From Hygrocybe punicea (Eukaryota; Basidiomycota; Agaricomycetes; Agaricales; Hygrophoraceae): DNA of 64,000 bases. Of this stretch, positions 9,997-21,228 are shown piece by piece. The DNA is taken from assembly GCA_963556145.1 (NCBI GenBank), contig OY744470.1, positions 4,278,001 through 4,342,000 on the forward strand. The letters are read 5' to 3'. Numbering within the stretch: the first letter of the stretch is position 1; each line of letters opens with the position of its first letter. The notes under the pieces were generated by a model. That model worked only from the letters and a program-made list of their open reading frames with translations, was not told the origin of the DNA and searched no databases. Position numbers and translations under genes: made by a program.

Positions 9997-10552
9997 TGTC
10001 ATATCCCATGCAGCTCCGCCGGATTCCGACGAACTCCGCTCCGGACTTTTCCGCCGACTTATCTTATCTTATCTTATCTTATCTTCTCGCGTACGTTATT
10101 GTTCTTCTCTTGTTAATTACTATTCTTCCCCATCTCCGTTTACTCCGACCTCCTTTTCTCTTCCTCCCCTTTGTTTACTTGTCACCGTACATAGCAACCT
10201 TTTATCCCTTTTATTTTCTTCCGAACTCCGATCCTCTTTCCGGAGTTCATATTGTCTTCACGTCTCCAAGGACATGACAATTAGTTTACCAAGTATATAA
10301 ACTAGAACTACAATGTCCTGTAACTCCGTTCAGAAAATCAACTTGAGTTCCTTATTTCTTACCCACTCTCAAACTTAAGGCTTTCCCTTAAGCTCATTAG
10401 TTATCTTAGTACTTAGTCCGGAACTCCGGACTAACTCCGCTCCGTCCACGTCTTCTCAATACGACTTAAGGAAGTAGTGAACCTACTTCAAGAGTTGACG
10501 TCTCCGCTCCTCCGAAGAACTCCGATCCTTCCGGAGTTGCACGCCTCTAACA
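9997..10552. mobile_element. Solo LTR, 556 bp, with GACAG target duplication
   Basis: A TG...CA unit (TGTCATATCC...CTCTAACA) is flanked on both sides by GACAG (9992-9996 and 10553-10557). The uninterrupted site is seen in the right LTR of element 1 near 34000 (CCTGACAGCTTATATAC). The sequence is studded with CTCCG/CGGAG motifs, many forming CTCCGCTCCGGA-like palindromes. No internal coding region remains, consistent with LTR-LTR recombination. Confidence 0.9.
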
Positions 10553-10557
10553 GACAG

Positions 10558-10699
10558 CTTATATACCTGCCTGTATGAGCCACTAGACAGAGAACCCCCA
10601 GAGAATCAAGACAGACCGTCATTCCCCCTTCATCTCAGAGCTTCCCCTTCATCCTAGTTCCATTCTCTTCACATTCCATCACGTTCTCTCACTGTCCAA
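10558..10699 (+). repeat. Element 1 left LTR, segment 2
   Basis: Matches the right LTR from CTTATATACCTGCCTGTATG through CTCACTGTCCAA. It is then broken by LTR element 2, which starts at 10700. Confidence 0.85.
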
Positions 10700-11271
10700 T
10701 GTGACGGCGAGTTCTAGTGTAGACCCAGATGAGGAATCTATGGAAAGGGTGATCAGCTAAGAAGTGATCTGAGGAATTTAGTTTCTTTAGAGAGGTCTAG
10801 TCAACCCAACCTGAATCCAGGGGTTCTGGAATCAGAGGGAGAGTATGGGAGAAGGGACGAAGAGAAGACTAGGAAATAGAACTGAAGCAGGACGATAAGA
10901 TGTATGTCTGTATTTCTATATGGTTTTGTAGTGTAAATGTGCTACTTTTATACTACTATGAGGGATCCTGTGCTGTAGTAACCATGTACTACAAGTGAAG
11001 GCTGTAAGTGATAGGGGTGAGTGGAGCAGAGGATAGGAGGATTGGTGCTATGTACTAGGAGATGGGAAACGAAGACACATGATATATAACTATAAATGTA
11101 CTGATTCTGGGTCATTAGGGACATTGCATTGCAAGTAGGAATGATTCTGGTGGCGGAATCTGGAGCGGAATTGATAGCAAAGAGCGGAATTGATGATATA
11201 GAAATAGGAATGGTTGGGGATGGAGTGGAATATGAAGGGGATATGGATCCACACGATCCGGAGCCTCTACA
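10700..11271 (-). repeat. Element 2 3' LTR
   Basis: A 572-base copy, equal in length to 19258-19829 and differing by scattered substitutions. Many are C/T or G/A (for example GACGGCGAG versus GATGGCGAG). Confidence 0.85.
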
Positions 11272-11854
11272 TCTGGTCAGGACTCAGATTGAGACCATCC
11301 CTGGTCAATACATACGAAGTAACGAAGATCCCAGCATTGTGGGAAGAAAAGAGCAGAAGCGATGTTGAAAATGGGCGGAAATGGGAGCACAACGTGAGTG
11401 GAGTTGAAGCTGGTGGGTATCAAAGCATCGGAGAGGGGTGATCTGGAGCTACCAAAATGGGGTGGGCGAGACGGCTGGACAAGGGAATAACGGTCACGTG
11501 ACGGGGCAACAAATACAAACAAGAAAACTTTTCAACGCGACTTCGACAATCTCGACAACAACCTCAACAAGCCCAACAATCCTAGCAAACCCAACAAACA
11601 CCAACACCAATGCCAGATGTCGATGGAATATGACAACTTCCTCAACACTCTTGATGCAAAAATGCGGCAAGACTTCGAGAATGCTGTAGCCGAGTTACTA
11701 GAAGTCGACATGGCCAGAATCGATATTATATGCGATGGATTCGAGAACGAGGCATGGCAATGGGTGGTGAGGTGATGACGGGCCATGGTAAGAGTTTCTG
11801 TTCCTGTAAACGGCACGAACTAACGATACCTGGCAGTGGAACTACAGGGGACTC

Positions 11855-12426
11855 ATGATGGAAATCCAGGACAACAGAATCAATGTGATGGAACCGAAGG
11901 ACTTCTCAATGGGTGGGGAAATGATGGTCGAGGTCGAGGAATGGTTGTGGAACCAGGAGGAATACAACAAGCGGGAGCAGGAAGAGGCAAGGCATCAGGA
12001 AGTCGAGGAGGTGTTGTGTTTACAGGAGGAGATGGAGGAGGAGGAAGCGAGGAGACAATGGGCTGTGGAGGCGGCAGAGCTCGAGTGGAAATGGGTGGAG
12101 GAATTGCGCCAGTACGAGGAGGAGATAAATAGGCGGCAGAGCTCAAGTGGAAACGGGTGGAGGAATTGCGCCAGTACGAGGAGGAGATAAATAGGAGGGC
12201 AGAAGCGAAGCGGATCAAGGAGGTGGAAAGGGTGAAGGCAGCAGAGGCAGCAAAAAGGGAGACTGAGGAAGCCACGGAAAGGGACTGGAAGGAGACAGGA
12301 CAAGCCAGCATTCGCGGAAATGAGGACAAGGACGAGGATACGGATGGTGGCTGGGCCAAAGAACAACTACAGAAATACGAGAAGATCCAAGCTCTTAAGG
12401 TGATCAAAGACAAAAAGGCCAACTGA
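11855..12426 (+). pseudogene. Coiled-coil protein ORF broken by a 62-bp tandem duplication
   Basis: A Glu/Arg/Gln-rich frame (EEYNKREQEEARHQEVEE, AEAKRIKEVERVKAAEAAKR) predicts a long charged coiled coil. At 12070-12193 a 62-base unit encoding WVEELRQYEEEINR is present twice in tandem. Because 62 is not a multiple of three, the first frame ends at 12190, and the downstream part (to KVIKDKKAN at 12426) continues in another frame. I know no family for it. It lies in the interior of element 2 on the strand opposite to gag. Confidence 0.5.
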
Positions 12427-12429
12427 GAC

Positions 12430-13339
12430 AATGAGACCGTTCGTGGAGAGTACAATAGCAGGGACGATTTTTTGAACACAAGCGGAAACAGGGACACAGG
12501 ACCGAAGGGAAAGCTTCTGGGGGTAAGTAATATCTCATGGACTCATATATCTGTTGTGCCTAACTAATCCATAGTACATGCAGTCATTCTGGATCTGACA
12601 ATGCGATGCGTTGATATGCAAGTTGTGGTGCTGTGCACTAAACAACAACACTCTACAACTGGTACAATTACGAGTAAGTGAAGGATTTAGCCTCTACAAG
12701 TATCGCGATGATTGTGATTGATAGTGCGACTTGGCGATTAAAGTCGCGACAATGATAAAAGGTCGAGGTATTGAACTAAAGTCGGCGATAGTTGAACTCG
12801 AAGCAAGTAATGTCGTGATGATTTTCGAGGGAGATAATGAAGTAGGAAGGGGGGAACAACACGCTCTCTCTTTTTATTAAGCGTAATCTACATAGCTATT
12901 TTATATGTTGATGGTCGGAGATCGGAGGAGAAGTAAAAAGTCGTGGAAAGAAAGAAACTTTACTCTGATAGGGGTCGAAAGAAAGGGATATGTATGAATC
13001 ACATGAAAATGTAGCCAAAAACGGTCCTAAAAGGAGGATGAAGATAGTCTCGTAACAAAGGAAGAACAAAGGAGTCTGGTGGGAGAAAGGGAATAAGTGT
13101 TCTAAATGAGTTAGTCTGTCTAAGATGAAACAGGGTATTGCTGTATGAAAGGTGAACGATTATGCGAGAGTCTGGGACTCGATCCAATTCAAAGGTTTTT
13201 CTTTCTTGGTCTGCGACTTCGTCGGAGATGTTCACAATACAATCGAGAGGTCACACGAGTGGTCGCGAGCCATCATGAAGTCGCAGCATGTCGGGCTTGT
13301 TTTGAAGGATAGCTAGGACCTGTTCAATTCGTCAATTCG
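12430..13339. other. No gene seen
   Basis: Purine-rich sequence with recurring GTCGCGA/TCGCGAC words but no tRNA fold or coding motif that I can support. Open frames here are short and of shadow type. Confidence 0.35.
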
Positions 13340-14143
13340 GTGGTCAGCGCGGGTGAGTGCGTATCAGTGTGCATGTCCGCCAATGTGGTTTGTCACAGAA
13401 TCGAAGGGTACATGTGCGACCATTCCAAAAAGGCTCAAATGACACTTTGGGTTATCGACAAAGGGACTGGCCACTGGAACCGGGAAAGCAGAACGGAAAG
13501 GGAAGGTGAAGGTGGGAAGTCCTACAAGAACAATCATCGCAAAGAAGATTCCAAAGGCTGTGAAGAAGCCCAAGCTACGGGCCAGAGAGGCATCGATGAG
13601 TAAACGGATGCTAACCGACATCGAACCAGACATGGAATCAGAGCGGGACGATGGGAGATGAGAGAATCCATTCAAATGGCCACGGATGTTACATTTTGCA
13701 ACTCTGCAACTCCGATTCTGACTCCATTGCCCCACCATGACGATTCCACTTTACCACACCTTCCTTTTTTGTTCCCCTTTCCCTTTTGTCTTCTTTTGGA
13801 CATTGTTGTTTATTCTTGTCCTTGTTCTCTTTTCTTCCTTTCATCTAGAACAATCCAGACCGACCATGGACACATCCCCACATTACCTTGCTGTACCCAA
13901 ATAGTCTCCTTGCTGACAGACATCATCACCATTGTCTTGACATATTGTTGACTTCATCCCATGACAAACCGATTCACAATGGCTGTACTCCCAACACAGC
14001 TAATTACTGTAATCATCATTGGCAGCATTGCCATCACCTTCCTGATCAGTTTCTATATTGTCATGATCTATCTTTGGCATAGACGCCCTTCCGCCATTGA
14101 TACATCCGACCTCCACCTTGACAATATATCGACACATAATTGA
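13340..14143 (+). pseudogene. Degenerate ORFs including one transmembrane segment
   Basis: Several plus-strand frames run in succession with stops between them. The last (13961-14143, starting MTNRFTMAVLPTQ) contains one strongly hydrophobic segment, LITVIIIGSIAITFLISFYI, followed by a basic WHRRP stop-transfer motif. This is typical of a single-pass membrane protein. The frame at 13658-13951 is also hydrophobic. I cannot assign a family. It lies inside element 2, and an env-like origin is only a guess. Confidence 0.3.
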
Positions 14144-14334
14144 CAATTGCCATTTTCGGATATTTGGTTTCCATATTCATACCCTGTGCCTACCATTATC
14201 CTCCCTGACAATCCGATGACATTCCTCACCTGCATGCATGCCCTGAACAATCCTCGATCACAGGACATTTCACTGTTCCCTCCAATCCGACCATCGCTGA
14301 AGCACATACCTTCAGACTTCGACCACAGACCATA

Positions 14335-15390
14335 CGACTTCCCAAACAGTGAACCAACCCCTATCGTATATTGTTCGCACGACACCGCTTCAATGCAGTA
14401 CCCAACGACTTGTTCCCACAGCTTGTCACTCATGCCATGACTCAAAACCTGGACCCACGTTCATTTATCCTTTTCCATCTATAACCTTGATACCTCCCAC
14501 ACTCGTTTACAATGATACCCTTTCTTGGACGAATACTGACATCAGGTGGACCGCATTGTTCCACAGACAGGACAAGATATCCCTCAATACGTCATCGACA
14601 CAGACATCATCATCCGTTGGTTTTCCCTCCATACATTCCTTTGTTTTCCTTTATACCGACCTTGTCACTATATCTACACTACCTCAAGACACTCCCTTCA
14701 CCAATCCTACACTGGATGATACCCCTCTTCAACCCGACTGTGCATTGCACTTGTCAGACTGCGCACTTGCCTGTTACAGCAAGTATAGACCCCGAATTGG
14801 CATTTCTGCATGTCACATGATCTGATGACAAATACAACTTCCCAATACAGTGAACTGACCCCTATTGTTTATTGTTCACATGACATCGCTTCAATGCAGT
14901 ACCCAACATCTTATTCCCACAGCTTGTCACTCGTGCCATGACTCAAAACCTGGACCCACGTTCATTTATCCTTTTCCATCCATAACCTTGATACCGTCCA
15001 CACTCGTTTACAACAATACCCTTTCTTGGACGAATACCGACATCAGGTGGACCACGTTGTTCTACACACAGGACAAGACATCACCCCTCAATATGTCATC
15101 GACACACACATTGTCATCCAGTACAGCTGATGCTGTTCACATGTCTGACCTCGACTAGCCCACTGTCTTAGTTGGTTTTTCCTCCACACATTCCTTTATT
15201 TTCTTTCATACTAACCTTGGCGCTATATCCACACTACCTCAAGATATTCCCTTCACCAATCTCACACTGGACGATACCCCTCTTCGACCCGACCGTGCAA
15301 TGCACTTGTCAGACCGCGCACTTGCCCGTTACAGCAAGTATAGACCCCGAATTGGCATTTCTGCATGTCACATGATCTGATGACAAATCA
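14335..15390 (+). repeat. Tandem duplication, about 500-bp period
   Basis: The segment 14335-14834 is repeated from 14835 to about 15390. Shared landmarks are CAATGCAGTACCCAAC, TCAAAACCTGGACCCACG, GACATCAGGTGGACC and GGCATTTCTGCATGTCACATG. Copy 2 holds about 50 extra bases near 15120-15168. The coding content is degenerate, since frames switch in both copies. Confidence 0.85.
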
Positions 15391-15854
15391 TCCGAGTCAT
15401 CCGGACCTCTTCCATCCTCAATGACACCTGGGCCTCCAGTTGGATCGTGAGAACATCAACATGAGGATGCCTCATGTGCGCTTCATGGTGAACACATGGT
15501 GTAGTTGGACATGTTGTAGCTTCATGGTTGTATTCTCATTTACCTCCCCTCAAGACCAATCACTATATATACTGTTCTTGTTGTTGGTTCGGACTTTTTT
15601 TCCTTACATTTAGTCTGGTTCTTGGGGCAGACTCATCTTGTTTTGGGTAACCCCCACGGCTCGCAATGACATTAGACCTTGACCCTCTCCTCTTAGCAGT
15701 GTTGTCTTAGCTGTAAGCAACAATAAAAACTGCTCTTCTCTCCTCTGGAAACCGCCTCCCAGTTAAGTTGATTGTTGCCAGAGCCTGCTGCAGAAGTGAT
15801 CCATAACAGCAGATCGGAGCCAGAATCAATGAGCACGTCCAGGCTAGGTGGAAG
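15391..15854. other. No gene seen
   Basis: AT/T-rich stretch with no recognisable motif, upstream of the small interrupted frame at 15855. Confidence 0.35.
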
Positions 15855-17151
15855 ATGGCAACAGAAACACAACAGGAGATCTCGGTCATCGCAGACGGCC
15901 TATCCGAATACGTCGCAGAGGTCCATACAAAACTAACCCATTGGACAAAAGAGCTAAACCGACTTCGTGCAAACCAAGCCCACATCCTTGGTTACGAGTT
16001 CTTTTAATTTATTAAAAGACTCGTTCTTTATCAGACCTGGTTCAGTGAAGGTTCGTAATTAATTCATTCATTCATTAATGTTTTTGCATTGCCCATAGAG
16101 AAAATTTTTTTGGGCAAGAGATATGATTCTACTTCTTATGCTGGAATGTAACATAAAATCTGGGCCATGTTTGGAGTGGCTTACATAAGCATCCAAATAT
16201 GGGATGTCTCACACAAGACAAATTACCTTCCAATTATATTCAAAATATTCATACTGCCTTCAGTTCTCATCGGAATTAGGTGAAAATCGAACTGCTGACT
16301 AATATAAACATTTCGGACAGGGTGTGACAGTCACATGTGACCAGTCTAACCATATAAGGTAATTTTATACTATATATGCTAAATTTTGAGCTGATCACAG
16401 GAGTCATAGTCACATGTGATCACTTTCACTACATATGGAAATATCAGCCATATAAGCAGAAATGGGTTAAACTTAGATGATGTACTCATATTTTTACTTA
16501 AAACATAAAATCCAATGTGATATCACCATTTATATACATTATCTTATATGCCAATTATATATTCCAAGCAAAATCACTTCTTCATGTTCATAATAATCAT
16601 GCAAATAAAAATCCAATGAAAGACAAAAGACTTTGTTCATATCATGTGTAACATTAGCCTACTTACCAAGTATAGCTGTCTTCATGTTATTATCTGTTGT
16701 GCAGCATTCAATGTCATGGAGAAGCAGGGTTGAGCAAATCTAAGTCAATTGTTATTATATTGTTCAGAGGCAGTGGTGTTTGGTAGTTAACCTATGGCTT
16801 CCTAAACATGTCTTTAATGGCTGAGAATATTGCATGATGATGCAGCACAAAAGACAGTAAGCATGGAGGTTGATGAAGACTCAAGACACTCTATGTAGTT
16901 TTATTTTTTATACTCTTTATGTTGCTGAGGTGAGAGGTGAGCTTATCAGAGCATTTGGTACTGTACAACATATGCTATATGTCTTATACCATATGTAACA
17001 TGCTTTATACCATTTAATATTATTGTTGACTTCATCATGGAAGTAGAGAGGGGGAAAAAAGAACTCATTCATGCCATGCGCAGCACTGGCCCACTAAACA
17101 AGTCAACTTGACCTAATCGACACAAAACTCGACGAAGAGGGAAGGGAATAA
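15855..17151 (+). pseudogene. Small coiled-coil ORF interrupted by repeat X
   Basis: The frame starts MATETQQEISVIADG and runs to NQAHIL at 15990, where repeat X begins. After X and a repeated CTTG it resumes as LDLIDTKLDEEGRE and a stop at 17151. Removing X and one CTTG restores one continuous frame of about 60 residues, which dates the insertion as later than the ORF. The function is unknown; heptad-like spacing suggests a short coiled coil. Confidence 0.55.
15991..17106 (+). mobile_element. Repeat X, copy 1 (1.1 kb, non-coding)
   Basis: It begins GTTACGAGTTCTTTTAATT and ends CACTAAACAAGTCAA, flanked by CTTG on both sides (15987-15990 and 17107-17110). The interior is AT-rich and carries TCACATGTGA palindromes at about 16333 and 16409. 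The same sequence occurs inverted at 20375-31564 and as a remnant at 2772-2932. A 12-base inverted match (ACGAGTTCTTTT / AAAAGAACTCAT) lies at the left end and about 40 bases inside the right end. I cannot assign it to a known class. Confidence 0.7.
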
Positions 17152-17229
17152 AAGGGGGAAATGAACGGAAAGGGATGGGAAATGGAACACGGGACAATGT
17201 ACATAAACTAAAAGAGTACATAATAAAAT

Positions 17230-19140
17230 CTATAGATGGAAAGGGTGAAACAGAAAGCTAAGTGAAACGGAATCTGGTGGTCGAGGTGGGGGACGGCACC
17301 GGAATACAACAGAAATGAAATGGGACCGGAAAGGGTGGGAAACAAAGAAAACTAGAAACAGAAATGTAAATGTAAATAAATGAGACACGGGAGCAGGAAC
17401 AGAAGGTGGAACAGAAGGTGAAAATGCAAAAATAGGAGACAGAGACAAATCTGTATCCCCACAAGAGTTTCTGAAAGAAGATCGGAGGCGAAACAACAAG
17501 AGGAGATGGAGAGCTTCTTGCAAAAATTCAAGCAAGGTGTGGAGGGGGCAGAGGTCCAATATATGATGACAAAATAAAATGAAGGTGGAAACGAGGAACA
17601 ATATAAAATCAAGAACCAAAGTACCAACACCAACACAATCCCATACAAGGGGTGCGCCGCGTGACGGGTCTAAAAACGACAGGGTGCCCCAAGTGGGCGG
17701 AAACGACAAAGTGCCCCAAGTGGGCGAAGACAACAAAGTGCCCCAAGTGGGCGAGGACTGAACCGGAGACAATACAGGAGCAGAAATGACAAGGGGTGAT
17801 GGGGGGGTAACAGATCCGGAATAGAAACGGGAACGGGATACTCAACCAATTTGGATGGAGTCTCGATAGACTGGGAGGGGAGACAATATGGCAGCAATAA
17901 CGGGGATGGAATGTCTATATCTGGAGAATCCAGAGCAAATGGGAGTGGGTCTGGTATGAGTTCATAGACGGAAAGCGGAGGGGATGAAAGAGGAGACAAT
18001 ATGGATGAAATAGGTAATGGAATGGATAAATCGGGAATGGGACCGGAAGATATGATGAAATCGATGACCAGCATCGATAAATTGGGAAGGGGCTCAGACA
18101 GGGACCACACAGGACTGGATGACAAAACCTGTAAACAAATAACAGTCTCGACGGTGGAGAGGTACCGAGGTACCTCTCCGGGGGCTCACGCAGGACTCGA
18201 GAGGTAAGACGGGATGGATAGGATGATGGACTGACTACTACATCAGGAAGGCTACTAACTAGGTCAACCGTGGGAGCCTGGTCACGTGACTGGCAGGTCC
18301 CACTACTCCAACGGGCACCGGAATGGACGGGGGCGGGTAACACAATGATGGGGATGGACTGGAATGAACATGGGGGATGGAATGAGCGACAGTGGGTGGG
18401 ATCGAGGATGGAATCTGTTCCAGAGGTGAGATGACTGTGACAGGTACAGGACTGGGACCGGAATCAGGACTGGAAATGGCAACGGGGGCTGCAGTGATAA
18501 CGGAACGGTAACCGGAAAGGAGAAACAATGCGGCATCATGGAAAATATCAACAGGGTACGGATCATTGTGGTAATGACTAGGAAGAAGATAATGAAGTTG
18601 CTCTTCAACACATTGATGAAGGTCCAAGTCAAATCCGTTGGCAAAATATTCATTCCACTGCTTGTCTGATAAACGGCCATTGTCACATAGTACTCCAGAA
18701 ATGCGTATGAAGTCCCGGAAATATTGTCCTAAGTCCGTCTTGTTCTCTATACCATAAGCCAATTGTCATCTAATCAATTGATCGAGATCCAAGATTGTAT
18801 ACCGAATACCGTCTGTCGCACTGGGATAGAAGTCAAAAACAGCATGTTGGAAAGCGATGAAGCCCTTTGCTGAAGCGGTGGGAAGGGTGGACCAAAGTTT
18901 GTAGTCATTGTTATTGAGGTACTGGAGTGTGTAGTGAATTTTCATAGCATCCGTGAGTCCACAGTCGGAGCCGAGCATGTCAATTTCGTTAAAGAAGGAG
19001 GGAAGGTTGTGTTCATCACCATGAAACGTCGGGGCTGAACAATCACCTTGGAGAGGCATCAATCCTTGCGTCATATTAGGGAATTTCCAAATCGGGAGGC
19101 GGGTCGGGTCGGGGAGGTATGAGGAAGGGGTCGAAGTCAT
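17230..19140 (-). pseudogene. Element 2 gag-like polyprotein
   Basis: The minus-strand frame starts MTSTPSSYLPDP. Core blocks are APTFHGDEHNLPSFFNEID, KIHYTLQYLNNNDYKLW, FQHAVFDFYPSA, LGQYFRDFIRISGVL and WNEYFANGFD, the layout of a retrotransposon gag. A single TGA at 18766-18768 separates DLDQLIR from QLAYGIEN, where CGA (Arg) would read through. After about 18259 the frame shifts into a long Pro/Ser-rich tail that continues to 17230 in other frames. The gag core aligns block for block with the gag of element 1, so the two elements are relatives. No zinc knuckle or pol domain follows. Confidence 0.65.
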
Positions 19141-19239
19141 AATTGGAGCTGAGCAATTAGAGTTGGGAACAAAGGATAAACATCATGAAAGTCAAAGCTG
19201 ATGGTGGAGAGGGTATGAAAAGACAAAAGAACTAAATTC

Positions 19240-19255
19240 CTCGCAGTGGGCTCCA
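19240..19255 (-). promoter_or_regulatory. Primer-binding site, element 2
   Basis: On the minus strand TGGAGCCCACTGCGAG begins two bases after the 5' LTR. Its complement ends in CCA, and 16 bases is the length of a tRNA T-stem 3' strand, acceptor strand, discriminator base and CCA. The identical 16-mer is in element 1. Confidence 0.8.
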
Positions 19256-19257
19256 GT

Positions 19258-19829
19258 TGTGATGGCGAGTTCTGGTGTAGACCCAGATGAGGAATCTACG
19301 GAAAGGGTGATCAGCTAAGAAGTGATCTGAGGAAGTTAGTTTCTTTAGAGAGGTCTAGTCAATCCAACCTGAATCCAGGGGTTCTGGAATCAGAGGGAGA
19401 GTATGGGAGAAGGGACGAAGAGAAGACTAAGAAATAGAACTGAAGCAGGACGATAAGATGTATGTCTGTATTTCTATATGGTTTTGTAGTGTAAATGTGC
19501 TACTTTTATACTACTATGAGGGATCCTGTGCTGTAGTAACCATGTACTACAAGCGAAGGCTGTAAGTGATAGGGGCGAGTGGAGTGGAGGATAGGAGGAT
19601 TGGTGCTATGTACTAGGAGATGGGAAATGAAGATACATGATATATAACTATAAACGTACTGATTCTGGGTCATTAGGGACATTGCATTGTGAGTAGGAAT
19701 GATTCCAGTGGCGGAATCCGGAGTGGAATCGATAGCAAAGAGCGGAATTGATGATATAGGAATAGGAATGGTCAGGGATGGAGTGGAATATGAAGGGGAT
19801 ACGGATCCACACAATCCAGAGCCTCTACA
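19258..19829 (-). repeat. Element 2 5' LTR
   Basis: A 572-base copy paired with 10700-11271. The minus-strand gag and primer-binding site lie just inside it. Confidence 0.85.
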
Positions 19830-20051
19830 CTGACCCTTCGATCTCAATGCGACTTTTGATTTTATCGCAACTCTTCGATTTTGATCGCACCACTTCAGTT
19901 GTGATCGCAGCACTTCTATTGAGTTTCTCATACACTTATATTACTTCTCTTCCCTTTCCTATACTAGTGTAGGCTTTCCGAAGCTTCCTTGCACCTTTTC
20001 ACCTTTAGTAGTTATAGGATTTCCCTTCTTATAGCTACATATAGCATATCA
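19830..20051 (+). repeat. Element 1 left LTR, segment 3
   Basis: Matches the end of the right LTR: TTGATCGCACCACTTCAGTT, CTATACTAGTGTAGG, GCTACATATAGC, ending ATATCA. The internal region of element 1 follows. Confidence 0.85.
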
Positions 20052-20054
20052 TTT

Positions 20055-20070
20055 TGGAGCCCACTGCGAG
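20055..20070 (+). promoter_or_regulatory. Primer-binding site, element 1
   Basis: TGGAGCCCACTGCGAG lies three bases after the left LTR, identical to the site in element 2. Both elements should prime from the same tRNA. Confidence 0.8.
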
Positions 20071-21228
20071 GGATTGTTTCTTTTGGATTTTCACCTACCT
20101 AGTCTCTCTTATTTCGTTGTTTTCCTCCCTTCCACCGCTGCGATTTCCATTCCGATGACTTCTTTTGATTTTACAACCTCATTTTTGACATCCCTGACAT
20201 CTCTGACTGCAGAATTGACATCTCTTGCATCTTCGACCTCAGTGATTGTTCACATTAATTCTATTCCTTATCTCACAGCTCTCTGCAACCCTCCGACACT
20301 ATTTGACCATGGATGACTTCTATATGCCCACCCGACATGCAGAGACAGCACCTACCTTCGATCCACAGCACCCATGACTTGTTTAGTGGGCCAGTGCTGC
20401 GCATGGCATGAACGAGTTCTTTTTTCTCCTCCTCACTTTCATCATAGCAACCTCTCACCATAGCAACATAAAAAGTAGAAGAAAAAAAACTGCATAGCAT
20501 GTCTCAACTTCCTCTCCCACTGTCATGTCTTCTTTGCTTCATCATTATGCAATACTCTCAGCCAAAAAAGAGAGCAACACAATACATCAACTGTCAAATA
20601 CAACTGTCTTTAAACAGTATGATAACAATTGACTTACATTTGCTAAACTCTACTTCTCCATAACTTTGCTGCACAACAGATGATAACATAAAGACAGCTG
20701 TACTTGAGTGGACCAATGTTGCATATGGCATGAACAAAGTCTTGTTTCTATTATTGAATTTTTATTTGTATGATTATTACAAACATCAATAAGTGATTTT
20801 GCTTGAAATATATAATTAGTATATAATATATACGGCGATATCACATTGAATTATATGTTTTAAGTAAAAATATCATTATATCATCTGAGTTACACTAATT
20901 TCTGCTTATATGGCTGATATTTCCATATCTAGTAATGGTGGTCACATGTGACTATAACTCCTGTGATCACCTTGAAATTTAGGATATATGATGTAAAATT
21001 GCCTTATATGGTTAGACTGGTCACATGTGACTATCACCATTAGTGTTGCCACGGCTCGGTCCGGCTCGGCTCGGCTACGGCTAACAACGGTTAACCCATA
21101 TATGGGTTGTTAGCCGGACCGGACCGTTGTGGCAACGGCTAAGCCGCGGCTAACCATCCAAAAAAGGAAATTTGTCAGGTGACCCAGGTCGGCCAGATCC
21201 GTTGTTTGTATTTACCGTTTTGTTCATT

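Larger units (their letters stand above)
10700..19829 (-). mobile_element. LTR retroelement 2 (gag-only), minus orientation
   Basis: Two 572-base LTRs (10700-11271 and 19258-19829; TGTGAYGG...CCTCTACA) flank a 8-kb interior. It sits inside the left LTR of element 1; the empty site is visible near 34150 (CTGTCCAACCCTTC). The flanks CCAA and CTGA suggest a 4-bp duplication that has since mutated. The primer-binding site lies beside the right LTR, which makes that the 5' LTR and the element minus-oriented. Gag is the only retroviral-type gene visible. The interior also holds plus-strand relics and repeat X copy 1, so further nested material is likely. Confidence 0.8.

Noticed and set aside
11129..11368. 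79-codon plus-strand frame
   Set aside because: Straddles the end of an LTR of element 2 and is not found as a separate unit.
12430..13340. Possible tRNA suggested by repeated GTCGCGA words
   Set aside because: No cloverleaf with a matching T-arm and acceptor stem could be drawn.
19506..19931. 141-codon minus-strand frame
   Set aside because: Runs from inside the 5' LTR of element 2 into the LTR of element 1; a junction artefact.
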